Positions 42,001 to 48,409 are shown, numbered from the stretch's first letter. The stretch is 64,000 nt of DNA from Nocardia suismassiliense (GCF_900269665.1 NZ_LT985361.1:3087439-3151438), one strand, 5' to 3'. Notes: generated by a model from the sequence alone, not told the origin. A program made the numbers and translations.

Positions 42001-42215
42001 CGAAACTCCTGGCCGATCCGACGTTGGCGGGTATGCCGCGCGCCGGATTCCCCAGCATCACCGCCGAAGTAGAGGACGCAGCTCAGGACTGGGTGGTCAC
42101 CGTTGCGCTTGCCGGTCTCGACCCGCATCTGCGCAGCACCGATGGCCGGCTCGACCCCGATGCCGTGCTCGACCTGCTCCTGGTATGCCCGTTCACCGTG
42201 AAGGGAAAGAACTGA
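33036..42215 (+). CDS. Tc toxin A subunit (TcA, receptor-binding and pore-forming)
   Basis: Protein of ~3059 aa, longer than the ~2500 aa of Photorhabdus TcdA. Order: an N-terminal carboxypeptidase-regulatory/Cna-B-like sandwich (~6-85, GTISDPDCRPVAGVTVTV); helical shell with the VRP1-type motif NWEELFGSVDYGTF and GEAAYLVDLLYFLRRL (~511-552); ABC-toxin N-type motif QYRLWEANQKVFLYPENY (~1665); neuraminidase-like region (~1708-1806); pore/linker helices; and the C-terminal TcB-binding region (~2465 to end) with FLPFEGAGAISEWQLSLP and FRQFDYESITDVVLHLRY. No signal peptide. ATG 33036 has GGGGA five bases before it; ATG 33024 is an alternative. Forms the pentameric injector for the B-C cocoon. Confidence 0.93.
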   Translation: MTSKEVVVQAGSVTGTISDPDCRPVAGVTVTVAARRLRSEAPLGESVTGADGRYRVDYAAAGGSVGVVVRAAHNGGPTVESSREPAGNGEVVIDLNLPVDRRTEYATVRAAVTPLLDGATISALGAPDVVPLAAATGRSPEQIEDLATATRHAAATGLSAELFYGALRQGMPRDLADFSARPAAEIDAAVAAASAANLIETPGDEAAEFATVLRAEQVRATVDPAANVPMSPVGELFAAAVTEPDARQRMYAAYLDGAGDALPAESVPDPHAERLRRAFELRALIGHNPPLLRELLTRFDSGEFAHLRDLVRLDGGWPELIEQTNGVPQPLRASLSGGDTSPAPSDADHVTRYADTVRSKIIETYPTAHVAYELSARPEHAETAASRFLTENPEFEIISTPVNSATVPDEHARIELGEIQRTFKLTRRFGTMQSLRDNGFGSSFAVARLARDTFASQVSDDIGEADAHAIHAKATEVHAAAVNVIADYRTAAHFDVPWLPSFAPADPAAPHPIPNWEELFGSVDYGTFDDAHSVYGEAAYLVDLLYFLRRLGGGDDRHEGAVADVLYARRGDLVDVDLSIDNTTLELPCVDLINELLESAVAPATAIPPAQRQSSGDAAALRIQPQHVNNGAYDTLRTAVYPWDLPYDLWRDQTGAALANLGVTRMSLLETVGAAADSPTLRADERLGLGTVAARIIAGEPLTPARTLADCYGKPPATDLSTVLSTVRTLLDTGSLRYAELTELLDTRFVNPGAALSIKADEKSPYDTNKMTLVGLDHGALDRLHRFVRLQRALGWSATTLDRAIFGSNSRGNLDRETLRTLGALRTLAARLDLSVDQVLTFYNTVETHSYRTDAEPPLYDRMFLDPSVVTTAPGARNPFALRADRAELSVLGDITDPTVTAALLAVLQLTDEDLAALTTGTRAVIPNRVVNLANLSALVRTVTLASALSLSIPDLLRLIELYGGGGPFPILVGVFARETVEHEVLGGAPMLPTVGLPFPAFAAGIEGEVSGGAPMRPPGLLDSAPSTPIYAQTVVTEQFLDAVAAIQDAGFTVPEVDAVLTATLPPQGGVIPDDETLAGLLTVLRSALRVVYQETAQTLDERGDLTKKHLAQLGWEPALAQDAAATLLGTVTYTAQVAALPDDVVFPPKVPIRFHRDDQLLVFAGPMNDAQRIELRAVLPSDAAYLGAVEELYDAPRRFVRTRMKALRIPVYAAPLPQLPVGYEVPKALASKVFYDINEHALKSRGYLSQAEAEALTAAPGGAGLATAVATLRTVQERPLPAGDSNTFLTSTDAIGFFQDDMLGPAGRFRIVLSKLNPLLRRTLSEITIKQQIGQATGLDAATADQLLGQWLRPTPSSAVLEDFLAHSYVSSDPAVSATRTAFGQQFSSLARIHRVALVSAKLGITALELPALFRYADRVGWLDLNDLPSTQIVGPAPLFGRFIRLLDLIRLRNATPGRNQTLALLWEAAGRRQATTAEVVTVLAARTGWNATDLAGLAEWLGLDTGASFLDVGAMTTLNTAVRMLRRIGVTADRLGSWLRAELTPEAAQGAWQAAKAQHALRDWPAVAAPMQDAIREHQRNALVSYLVANPLRTGNGTPQWRDAYGLHDYFLLDVDMGAAQLTTRIAQAIYSVQLFVQRIQLDLEPSVTIASPGDLGVWEWMKQYRLWEANQKVFLYPENYFEPDLRLDKTPFFGQFENELMQQESGSGSGEAAIGGYLKQLEEVSRLHPCGTYYDKDTNVFYVFARTESSPRSYFFRSCQLIYRAGGAGWTPWQQVDLDIDTDSVLPVVWHKRLYLFWLTSTYEGAPVEFDMPAPGDKMRDSRRVMKVQLNWSSFVNGAWQAKKTAKEQLSVTHDPYSFVDELQQYQAYVIPDNAAGDLVFAVVYREKPETESRPVRMRGWFRVDARETVNARGMTTIPLGSFPLQTPIPDRPAFGTVYNEFYLAGPEFTTINTLDPRSPLTLTVWRKTPPNRQRRLLHPHQEWIGDMNEMWKNVLFYTDDKRIYMLQAHVEFIFDFHFVIQPLYHPHVQAFAGQFGSAGLPGLFRRELQTKPELYTGPFDFVAEYDPEYSNIGGELPIETVEFNLADPYAPYNWELFFHAPLLIAERLSTDRKFEEAQQWFHTIFDPLDTSNEPVPQRFWRTKPFFQTAGDPSKPDSGYYQQRIEEVLRRVAQGTGEYNSVGRWLRNPFQPDVVAQLRTTAYQKAVVMKYLDNLIAWGDQLFRQDTGESINQAAQLYILAAELLGRRPEEVTDPTPPPIKSFRALATRNRSVSPVVAAESLIPLSNSTEAPTTSAITIGAGMAWYNYFHIPRNEKLLGYWDLVDDRLSKIRSGRTIDGVARKLPAFGNVIDPNLLVRAVAAGLDLSSVLDDINAPLPHYRFGPMLAKAKELAGEVKAFGAELLAALEKRDAEALARLRAGHETAILDAARDVRVHQVSEANQALAALEKSKQLAEHKKKYYSEREFMNDGERTHRSLTTTSMVVQGVSGLFQASAAVAALFPDAKVGPPPTTGVTFGGSQISNSLSHAAGAIGTAAGILSAGAGLAATMGGYYRRGEDWAFQAGQADIEIAQYDRQVAAATLRNEVADAELANHDKQRDQAREVDQFLRGKYTNRELYDWLAGQLSTSFFQTYQLAYDVAKRAERSYRHELGTEDSNFVKFGYWDSLHKGLLSGERLVADLHRMDAAFLDANARELELSKRISLAQLDGRALLALKETGRCYVTLPEALFDLDTPGHYFRRIKSLSVTVPCVAGPYTTVNLTATLTRSSVRVDPRLPEGKYARKRPGPDIRFRDFTGPVQSIVTSTGQDDTGLFETNLHDERFLPFEGAGAISEWQLSLPDEFRQFDYESITDVVLHLRYTARDGGIALGDKASAELRKAVNEWVHTGGGAGMLRVFSARREFADQWQRFLATPAAGTAKATFALSKSRFPQLFRDERFSVSKPELVLVLSQDLGPDGSTRLVDYYREGEPLIATLAAGTGRPAAKLLADPTLAGMPRAGFPSITAEVEDAAQDWVVTVALAGLDPHLRSTDGRLDPDAVLDLLLVCPFTVKGKN

Positions 42216-43474
42216 TGAGACTTTCAATGGATCGACTGCGCCCATTGCCCGCCGATCGGCGCCCGGCGTCCGAACACGCCGCTGCCGCGGCGGTTACCGG
42301 CAGCTGGGCTCCCACCACAGGCACCCTGCCGGTCCCCGGCTTCTGGGCCGAGCCGAACGACACCGCCGTCATGTCGGGCGACGGGGCCATCCTGCTGGCC
42401 GGTGGTGAAGACGGCCGTCGCAACCCGCTCGCCCTCTCGGCGAGATTCGACCCCGCCTCGAGCAGCTGGACCCCGACTGCGCGACAGCTGAACACGGCCC
42501 GCAGATTGCACTCCATCACCCGGCTCGCCGACGGCAAAGTACTTGTCGCGGGTGGTATTACGGGCCCGATGTCGGTGCCTGCCCGCGGCATGAACTCCGC
42601 CGAGGTGTTCGATCCGGCCAATGGTGGCACCTGGACGACCGTCGCCTCGATGAACGAGCCGCGGTTCGCGCACTCGGCGACCTTGCTCGCGAACGGCAGT
42701 GTGCTGGTGGCGGGCGGCTGCTCGGCCCGATCGGGCGACAGCAACCGGGCACTGCGGTCGGCGGAGATCTACGATCCGGCCGGCAACACCTGGACGATCA
42801 CCAAACCGATGAACGACATCAGGTTCGGACACCCGGCGATCCGGTTGGCCAACAACAAGATTCTGGTCGTCGGCGGCGTCATCACCATCGGACGCGGTCA
42901 GTACGCGGCGCTCGGTTACTGCGAAATCTATGATCCGGGTGCCGGGCCCGACACCGGCACGTGGTCGACGACGGCGAGTCTCGCCTCACCGCGCAAGGGG
43001 CATCAGGCCACCTTGCTGCGAGACGGCTCGGTGCTCGTCACCGGCGGGGACCTTTTCAGTTCGTCGTACACCTCGACGATTCAGCCGTACAGCCAGGAGA
43101 CCTGCGAACGGTTCCGGCTCAATGGTGACGGCGTCGGCAGCTGGCGGGCCGACACCGCCATGCCGTGGGGGTTGAGTCAGCACCGCGCGGTGCTGTTGCC
43201 TGCCTCCGGCAAGGTTTTGGTGATCGGTGGCACCGACAGCGGTGTCTTCGACACCGGCTACACCGACACGATTCTCTATACGCCGGGCGCCGACGGCGCC
43301 GCGGGTACCTGGGCCGTCAGCGCCAGTATGGCCGTCGGCCGCTGGGCCATGGCGGTCGCGGTGTTGCCGGGCGACAAGGTGCTCGTCGCGGGCGGCATCG
43401 TGCGCTCCGGCGCGGCCGCCCCAACCCTCGGCGAAGACCTGCTCACCACCACTGCGGAGGTGTACACGCCATGA
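42215..43474 (+). CDS. Kelch-repeat beta-propeller protein 1
   Basis: Protein of 419 aa with seven Kelch repeats, seen as seven strands of the type DGKVLVAGG (GDGAILLAGGE, ADGKVLVAGG, ANGSVLVAGG, ANNKILVVGG, RDGSVLVTGG, SGKVLVIGG, GDKVLVAGG), so a seven-bladed propeller. No signal peptide or membrane helix; the N-terminal ~25 residues (RLRPLPADRRPASEH) are polar. ATG 42215 overlaps the TcA stop by one base (TGATG) and has AAGGGAAAG before it, so it is coupled to TcA. Kelch propellers bind proteins or sugars; its target is unknown. Confidence 0.88.
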   Translation: MRLSMDRLRPLPADRRPASEHAAAAAVTGSWAPTTGTLPVPGFWAEPNDTAVMSGDGAILLAGGEDGRRNPLALSARFDPASSSWTPTARQLNTARRLHSITRLADGKVLVAGGITGPMSVPARGMNSAEVFDPANGGTWTTVASMNEPRFAHSATLLANGSVLVAGGCSARSGDSNRALRSAEIYDPAGNTWTITKPMNDIRFGHPAIRLANNKILVVGGVITIGRGQYAALGYCEIYDPGAGPDTGTWSTTASLASPRKGHQATLLRDGSVLVTGGDLFSSSYTSTIQPYSQETCERFRLNGDGVGSWRADTAMPWGLSQHRAVLLPASGKVLVIGGTDSGVFDTGYTDTILYTPGADGAAGTWAVSASMAVGRWAMAVAVLPGDKVLVAGGIVRSGAAAPTLGEDLLTTTAEVYTP

Positions 43475-44658
43475 CACGGGCAGGCACAACGGAGTTCGGC
43501 GCCGTCGGTCGAGCGGCCGACGGAGGTACCTGGACACCGGCGAAAGACCTTCCGGTAGCCGTGAATTGGCAGTCACCGGACGAGAATGTGGTGCTGCTCA
43601 CCGACGGCCGAGCACTGGTCGCCGGAGGCCAGGACGCGAACTTCGCGTCGGTGCCGACCGGTGCGGTGTTCGATCCGGCGGCGCGCGCATGGACCACCAC
43701 CGGTCCGCTCGCGCAGGCTCGCAGCGGACACAGCATCACCGCACTCGACGACGGCACGGCGCTGGCCGTCGGTGGATTCCCCACCTCGCGCGTTTCGCCC
43801 GCAGGCTTGGCGACGGCCGAACGCTTCCACCCGGTGGCCGGGAAGTGGGAACCCGCCGGCACGATGAGCGTTGGGCGCACAGCACATTCGGCCACCCGGC
43901 TCGCCGACGGTCGCGTGCTGGTCACGGGTGGCTACGCCGATCGGTCGGGCACGACCGGCACAGCGGCGTCCGCGGAAATCTACGATCCGAACGCCGAGAC
44001 GTGGACGCCGGTCGCGCCGATGGACGACGCCCGAGCGGCGCACCAGGCGGTGCTGCTGCGCGACGGCCGAGTGCTGGTCATCGGCGGTACAGCCACTGTC
44101 GGCGGCGGCAGCTACACCGGCCTCGCCTTCTGCGAGATCTACGATCCGGTGGCGGACACGTGGCGGCCCACCGGAAGCATGGCCCGCCCCAGATTCGACA
44201 ACACGGCGACCGTCCTGCGCGACGGCACCGTGCTCGTCACCGGCGGCGGCTATTCGGGGTGGGTGGCCGGATGGGTGTTCAACGCGCACAACGACTGGAC
44301 GACCGAACGCTACAACCCGGCGACCGGCGGATGGACCAGAGAAAGCGATTTGTCGTGCGCCCGCCTGTTCCACTGCGCCGTCCTGCTGCCGGACGGGCGG
44401 GTACTGGTGCTGGGGGGCGCCAACGCGCCCACCGGACTGCTCACCGGATACCGCAGCGCCGAGCTCTACGATCCGCGCACCAGGAAATGGCAACCCGCCG
44501 CCGGAACAGCAACGGGCCGTTGGGCATTCGGCGCACTCGCGCTCGGCGACGGCCGAGTGCTCGTCACCGGCGGCGTCGAACACATCGACTGGTCCGCGAA
44601 CAACTGGAAACTCACCGCGAGCACCGAGATCTACACACCTCCGGAGGGGGAACAGTGA
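43471..44658 (+). CDS. Kelch-repeat beta-propeller protein 2
   Basis: Protein of 395 aa, paralogue of its two neighbours, with seven Kelch strands (TDGRALVAGG, DDGTALAVGG, ADGRVLVTGG, RDGRVLVIGG, RDGTVLVTGG, PDGRVLVLGG, GDGRVLVTGG). ATG 43471 shares ATGA with the previous stop. No signal peptide. Repeats carry TAERFHPVAGKWEPAG-type blades, shared with gene 3. Likely made in step with TcA and the other two propellers. Confidence 0.88.
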   Translation: MTRAGTTEFGAVGRAADGGTWTPAKDLPVAVNWQSPDENVVLLTDGRALVAGGQDANFASVPTGAVFDPAARAWTTTGPLAQARSGHSITALDDGTALAVGGFPTSRVSPAGLATAERFHPVAGKWEPAGTMSVGRTAHSATRLADGRVLVTGGYADRSGTTGTAASAEIYDPNAETWTPVAPMDDARAAHQAVLLRDGRVLVIGGTATVGGGSYTGLAFCEIYDPVADTWRPTGSMARPRFDNTATVLRDGTVLVTGGGYSGWVAGWVFNAHNDWTTERYNPATGGWTRESDLSCARLFHCAVLLPDGRVLVLGGANAPTGLLTGYRSAELYDPRTRKWQPAAGTATGRWAFGALALGDGRVLVTGGVEHIDWSANNWKLTASTEIYTPPEGEQ

Positions 44659-45776
44659 CCACAGCACTCGACAACGCAACCAACACCTGGACCGCGGCGG
44701 GTGACCTACCGGACGCCAACCTCGCGTTCGAAAATGACTGCAACATGGTCGCTTTGACCGAGGGACAGGCGCTCCTCGCGGGCGGTGCGGACGCGACCGG
44801 AACCGCGATCGCCGCCGCGGCCCGGTTCGACCCGACGACCTCCACGTGGACTCCGGCGGAACCGATGGCCACCGGCCGTCGTCTACACACCGTCGATCGT
44901 CTGGACGACGGGTCGGTGCTCGCGGCCGGTGGGATCACCGGGCCGTACAAGTTTCCGATGATCGCGGTCGCAACCGCGGAACGATTCGATCCGGTGACCG
45001 GGAAGTGGTCCGCGACCCGCACCGAGATGGGCGTGGAGCGGTGTCTGCACACCGCCACCGTGCTCGCCGACGGCCGCGTGCTGGTGGCCGGTGGGCTGGT
45101 CGGTACGTCGCTCGCGACGACGAACTCGGCCGAACTGTACGACCCGGTCACCGACACCTGGGCGTCGACGGGTTCGATGACCGATCCGCGCGACGCCCAT
45201 CGAGCGGTTCTGCTCGCCGACGGCCGGGTACTGGTGGCAGGCGGCGCGATCCTCGTCGACGACTACAACGTCGCGCCATTGGCATTCTGCGAAATCTATG
45301 ATCCGGAAACAGGCAGGTGGACCCCGACCGGCTCGATGGCCGTGCCGCGCAGCCTGCATCAGGCCGTGCTGCTGCCCGACGGGAGTGTGCTGGTTGTCGG
45401 CGGCTCGAGTCACGGATGGGTGGGCGGTCCAGTGTTCGACATGCACTCGCTGGCTACCACCGAGCGGTGGTACCCCATCACCGAACGATGGGCCCCCGCA
45501 GCCGGGATGCCGTTCGGCCGCGACCGCTTCCACGCGGTCACACTGCGGTCGGGTCAGGTGTTCGTCTTCGGGGGCGGCGACGAACAAAGCCTCAATGCCG
45601 GATTCACCGCCACGTCGCGGTATGACCCGTACGCCGACACATGGACCCCTGCGGCTCCGATGAGCTACGGGCGTTGCGACTTCGCCGCCACGCTGCTGTC
45701 GGACGGCCGGGTGCTGGCTGCCGGCGGCAGCAGCATGTACGACCTGCCGAAGCTGACGGAGATCTACACGCCGTAG
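44655..45776 (+). CDS. Kelch-repeat beta-propeller protein 3
   Basis: Protein of 373 aa with seven Kelch strands (TEGQALLAGG, DDGSVLAAGG, ADGRVLVAGG twice, PDGSVLVVGG, RSGQVFVFGG, SDGRVLAAGG). GTG 44655 overlaps the stop of gene 2 (GTGA) and has GGAGGGGG five bases before it, a very strong ribosome binding site. The ASTGSMTDPRDAHRAVLL and TGSMAVPRSLHQAVLL blades show it is closest to gene 2. Last gene of the Tc locus; it ends 4 bases from the stop of a convergent small gene. Confidence 0.88.
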   Translation: MTTALDNATNTWTAAGDLPDANLAFENDCNMVALTEGQALLAGGADATGTAIAAAARFDPTTSTWTPAEPMATGRRLHTVDRLDDGSVLAAGGITGPYKFPMIAVATAERFDPVTGKWSATRTEMGVERCLHTATVLADGRVLVAGGLVGTSLATTNSAELYDPVTDTWASTGSMTDPRDAHRAVLLADGRVLVAGGAILVDDYNVAPLAFCEIYDPETGRWTPTGSMAVPRSLHQAVLLPDGSVLVVGGSSHGWVGGPVFDMHSLATTERWYPITERWAPAAGMPFGRDRFHAVTLRSGQVFVFGGGDEQSLNAGFTATSRYDPYADTWTPAAPMSYGRCDFAATLLSDGRVLAAGGSSMYDLPKLTEIYTP

Positions 45777-45780
45777 CCCG

Positions 45781-45978
45781 TCAAGCCTTGTGCGACAAGA
45801 TGTTCAGCACAACGACGAGGCCGACCATGATGGCGGCGCACGCGGCGACGGTCGCGACGACGGACTGGGTCATGGCGGCGACGCCGATGGTCAAGGCCAG
45901 GCAGGTGGCCGCGGCCAGCAGTGCGGTGCCCGGTTCGGCACCGGCGATTCTGGTCGGTCGATGATCGATCACAGTCAT
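45781..45978 (-). CDS. Small two-helix membrane protein
   Basis: Protein of 65 aa with two hydrophobic helices (~18-37, TALLAAATCLALTIGVAAM, and ~41-60, VATVAACAAIMVGLVVVL), a charged N-terminus and a short LSHKA tail. I do not recognise the family. ATG at 45978. It is on the same strand as CsbD, 61 bases behind it, which suggests a stress-related membrane peptide; its two-helix build also resembles small holins, but nothing else supports that. Confidence 0.55.
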   Translation of the reverse strand: MTVIDHRPTRIAGAEPGTALLAAATCLALTIGVAAMTQSVVATVAACAAIMVGLVVVLNILSHKA

Positions 45979-46039
45979 ACCTTTGTTCGAGCCGGGCGGC
46001 GTGCGGCCGGATCAGCGGCCGCACGCCACTCGGGGCGGG

Positions 46040-46246
46040 CTACTTGCCCAGCGCGTTCTTTGCCTTGTCCACCGCGTCACCGATGGCGTCCTTGACGTTC
46101 TCCACCGCGCCCTTGACCGCGGACTCGACCTGGTCCGCCTTGCCTTCGGCGCGCAGGTCGTCGTCGCCGGTCGCGTTGCCCGCGGCTTCCTTCGCCTTGC
46201 CGCCGAACTCGTCGACCTTGTTGCCGATCTTGTCGCTCAGAGACAT
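46040..46246 (-). CDS. CsbD family stress protein
   Basis: Protein of 68 aa, highly charged and hydrophilic: begins SLSDKIGNKVDEFGGKAKEAAGNATGD, then two KADQ/KGAVENVKDAIGD-like helices, the CsbD pattern. CsbD proteins are induced by general stress in many bacteria; their biochemical role is unknown. ATG 46246 with GGAGGT seven bases before it; a longer frame upstream is not used. It is divergent to the ECF sigma operon, so the two may share stress control. Confidence 0.88.
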   Translation of the reverse strand: MSLSDKIGNKVDEFGGKAKEAAGNATGDDDLRAEGKADQVESAVKGAVENVKDAIGDAVDKAKNALGK

Positions 46247-46345
46247 CGAAACCTCCGCTGTGTCGCGGCACATCCGGGTTGGATGCACACGCTGTATAGA
46301 CACGGCCGCCCAGCGAAGCGCACGCAGCAACCATTGAGACAACGA

Positions 46346-46365
46346 TCACGTCATACTGGACGTGA
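46346..46365. promoter_or_regulatory. Palindrome TCACGTC-N6-GACGTGA before the ECF sigma gene
   Basis: Perfect 7-base arms (46346-46352 and 46359-46365) 48 bases before the sigma-factor start in the region divergent to CsbD. A good candidate for a dimeric regulator site; no promoter hexamers are obvious around it. Confidence 0.4.
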
Positions 46366-46413
46366 CGCTTTCCGATCCCCGGTGTCTACCTGATGAGCGG
46401 TGGAGGAGGTGCT

Positions 46414-46980
46414 GTGACCACGACAGAAACGGTTGCCGAGACCGCGCCTGACGATGCGACCCTGGTGAGCAGGGCGCGCGACGGCGACATGAGGGCCTAT
46501 GAGCAGCTAGTGCTGCGCTATCAAGGGCGGATGTTTCGTCTCGCGGTCAAGATGCTCGCCGACCGCTCCGACGCCGAAGACGTCGTCCAGGAGGTCTTTC
46601 TGGGTGCGTGGCGCAGGCTGCCGCAGCTCAACGAGGACGGCGCCTTCGTCGGCTGGCTGTATCGGATGACCACCAACCGCTGTTTGAATGTGATCCGGGC
46701 GCGTCGGCCGACGGTCGAGGTCGACCCGGAGACCACCGAATCGCCCCGCTCGGATACCCAACCCGAGCATGCCGTTCAGGTGAGCACCCAACTGGAGGCG
46801 CTGAACGCGGCGCTCCAACTGCTCACGCCCGAACAGCGCGCCTGCTGGCTGTTGCGCGAGGTGCACGGGCTGACCTACGAGGAGATCGGCGACATCGTCG
46901 AAGTGAATACGACGGCGGTGCGCGGCCGGATAGCCCGAGCACGAGTCCATTTGTCCGAGGTGATGAAACCATGGCGGTGA
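46414..46980 (+). CDS. ECF-type RNA polymerase sigma factor
   Basis: Protein of 188 aa with sigma region 2 (YEQLVLRYQGRMFRLAVKMLADRSDAEDVVQEVFLGAWRRL) and region 4 (LTPEQRACWLLREVHGLTYEEIGDIVEVNTTAVRGRIARARVHL). The GTG at 46414 is chosen because GGAGGAGG lies five bases before it; the ATG at 46393 would place that sequence inside the gene. It overlaps the next gene, which has an anti-sigma-like zinc motif, by 10 bases: the classic sigma/anti-sigma arrangement. It probably directs this operon and other stress genes. Confidence 0.93.
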   Translation: MTTTETVAETAPDDATLVSRARDGDMRAYEQLVLRYQGRMFRLAVKMLADRSDAEDVVQEVFLGAWRRLPQLNEDGAFVGWLYRMTTNRCLNVIRARRPTVEVDPETTESPRSDTQPEHAVQVSTQLEALNAALQLLTPEQRACWLLREVHGLTYEEIGDIVEVNTTAVRGRIARARVHLSEVMKPWR

Positions 46981-47573
46981 ACGGAACGACAGAAGAGGAC
47001 TACCGGCTGCCCTGCGGCCGCGAGATCGAACATGTCTGGGATCGGCTCGACGCGGTCGAGGCGGGACTCGGTGACGAACACGAGAAGACCTGCCCGCACT
47101 GCCGGTCGGCCAGGGACAGCCTGCTGGCTCTGCGCGTCGCGACCAAGGAACTCATCGACGAGCCGGACCCGCCGCCGCCCGACCTGACCGGGCGCATCAT
47201 GTCCGCGGTGCGCGCGGAGGCGCGGCGCGGCCGGACGCTGGTACTGCCGACGCCTGCCCCGGGCACGGTCGAGGTGAGCGAACAGGCCGTCGCCACGGTG
47301 CTGCGTTATGCCGCGGATTCGGTGCCCGGCGTGCGGGCCAGGCAGTGCCGGGTGCGCCGCGTCGGAATGGGGATGGACGGCGAGACAGAGGTGGCGGTCG
47401 AGCTGTCGGTGGCTATTCGGTTCGGGCACACCACGGTCGGTGACGCGCTGCCCCGGGTGCGCGAACGGGTCACCGCCGCACTCGCCGCGCAGGTCGGTCT
47501 GGTGCTCACCACGCTGGATCTGGTGGTCGCCGACATCTATGAGGACGACGAGACGGGGGACGCGCAGCGATGA
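46971..47573 (+). CDS. Fusion of ZAS-like anti-sigma motif and Asp23/Gls24 domain
   Basis: Protein of 200 aa. Residues ~13-45 carry a conserved Cys (LPCGREIEH) and the HEKTCPHC motif, i.e. the H-x3-C-x2-C zinc signature of anti-sigma factors. Residues ~90-195 are an Asp23/Gls24-type domain (VSEQAVATVLRYAADSVPGVRARQCRV, then TVGDALPRVRERVTAALAAQVGL). No membrane helix. ATG 46971 lies inside the sigma gene end, coupling expression. Likely sequesters the sigma factor and links its release to the Asp23 system; this is inference. Confidence 0.75.
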   Translation: MAVNGTTEEDYRLPCGREIEHVWDRLDAVEAGLGDEHEKTCPHCRSARDSLLALRVATKELIDEPDPPPPDLTGRIMSAVRAEARRGRTLVLPTPAPGTVEVSEQAVATVLRYAADSVPGVRARQCRVRRVGMGMDGETEVAVELSVAIRFGHTTVGDALPRVRERVTAALAAQVGLVLTTLDLVVADIYEDDETGDAQR

Positions 47574-47947
47574 CGACCGATGCTGTTTCCGAGGTGCGCA
47601 TCGAGGCCCCGGTCGTCGCCGCGGTGGCCGCGCAGGCGGCGTGCGCAACGCCGGGCGTCATCCGCCTCGAACCCGGTGTGCGCGGGCTCGTCTCGTCGCT
47701 GGTGCGGGTCGGCAAGCAGCGCCTCACGAGCGCCGACCCCGCCGCGTCGGAGGGCGTGCGGGTGCGCCGCAGCGTTTCGGGTGCGCTGAGTGTGCAAGTG
47801 GACGTAGTGATTTCGGCCGAGCGCGCCGCGGCGGTGATCGGTCACGCGGTGCAACAGGAGGTTTCGCGGGTGGTGTTCGAACAGACCGGGCAGACGGTCG
47901 ACGAGGTCTCGGTATCGATTCTCGATATCGAGCCGGAACGGTCGTGA
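47570..47947 (+). CDS. Asp23/Gls24 family envelope-stress protein
   Basis: Protein of 125 aa with the Asp23 pattern: VRIEAPVVAAVAAQAACATPGVIRLEPG at the start, a VSGALSVQVDVVISAE strand pair in the middle and VQQEVSRVVFEQTGQTVDEVSVSILDI at the end. In Firmicutes, Asp23 is a membrane-associated envelope stress protein anchored by AmaP. ATGA overlap with the preceding gene. Confidence 0.82.
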   Translation: MTTDAVSEVRIEAPVVAAVAAQAACATPGVIRLEPGVRGLVSSLVRVGKQRLTSADPAASEGVRVRRSVSGALSVQVDVVISAERAAAVIGHAVQQEVSRVVFEQTGQTVDEVSVSILDIEPERS

Positions 47948-47993
47948 GCGGCGTGCGTCCTTCGCTGAACCAAACAGATACAAGGGCGGTGCC

Positions 47994-48311
47994 GTGACTT
48001 CTACCAGCGACCTCATCGCCGTGATCCTGGGCGCGCTGGACACGATCGACGGTATTCGGCCCGCGACGCCCCTCGGTGGGGAGAGCCCGGCCTGGTGGCC
48101 CTGGGATGCACGAGGTTTCGCGATCGATGTCGGCCCCGGCCGGGTGGAGGTGCGGGTCGCCGCCGCCGAATTGCCGTTGACGCCACTGCTGGAGAAGGCC
48201 ACCGAAGCCGTGCGCGCCGCACTCGCCGACACCGACTGGGCCGCCGCCCGCCTGCGCCTGGTGGTGACCGAACTCGACGCCGGCGCCTTCGGCAGTGAGG
48301 GGGTTACCTAG
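47994..48311 (+). CDS. Small protein of the Asp23 operon, divergent Asp23-like
   Basis: Protein of 105 aa, GTG start at 47994. The second half (FAIDVGPGRVEVRVAAAELPLTPLLEKATEAVRAAL and LRLVVTELDAG) has the strand-helix-strand order of Asp23 proteins but I cannot assign it with confidence. No membrane helix. It is 46 bases behind one Asp23 gene and 98 before another on the same strand. Confidence 0.6.
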   Translation: MTSTSDLIAVILGALDTIDGIRPATPLGGESPAWWPWDARGFAIDVGPGRVEVRVAAAELPLTPLLEKATEAVRAALADTDWAAARLRLVVTELDAGAFGSEGVT

Positions 48312-48409
48312 CTCACACCCCAACGCCCGTGACGTTCCGGACCGGACAGGTGTCGATCTACCTGAAGCCGATATCCGATGTACCGCAAGGGAAATCAGGA
48401 GGAGCAGCA

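Noticed and set aside
25001..45776. Prophage or contractile injection system (tailocin) instead of a Tc toxin
   Set aside because: There are no sheath, tube, baseplate, portal or integrase genes; only the lysin is phage-like. The large proteins fit TcA and TcB-TcC.
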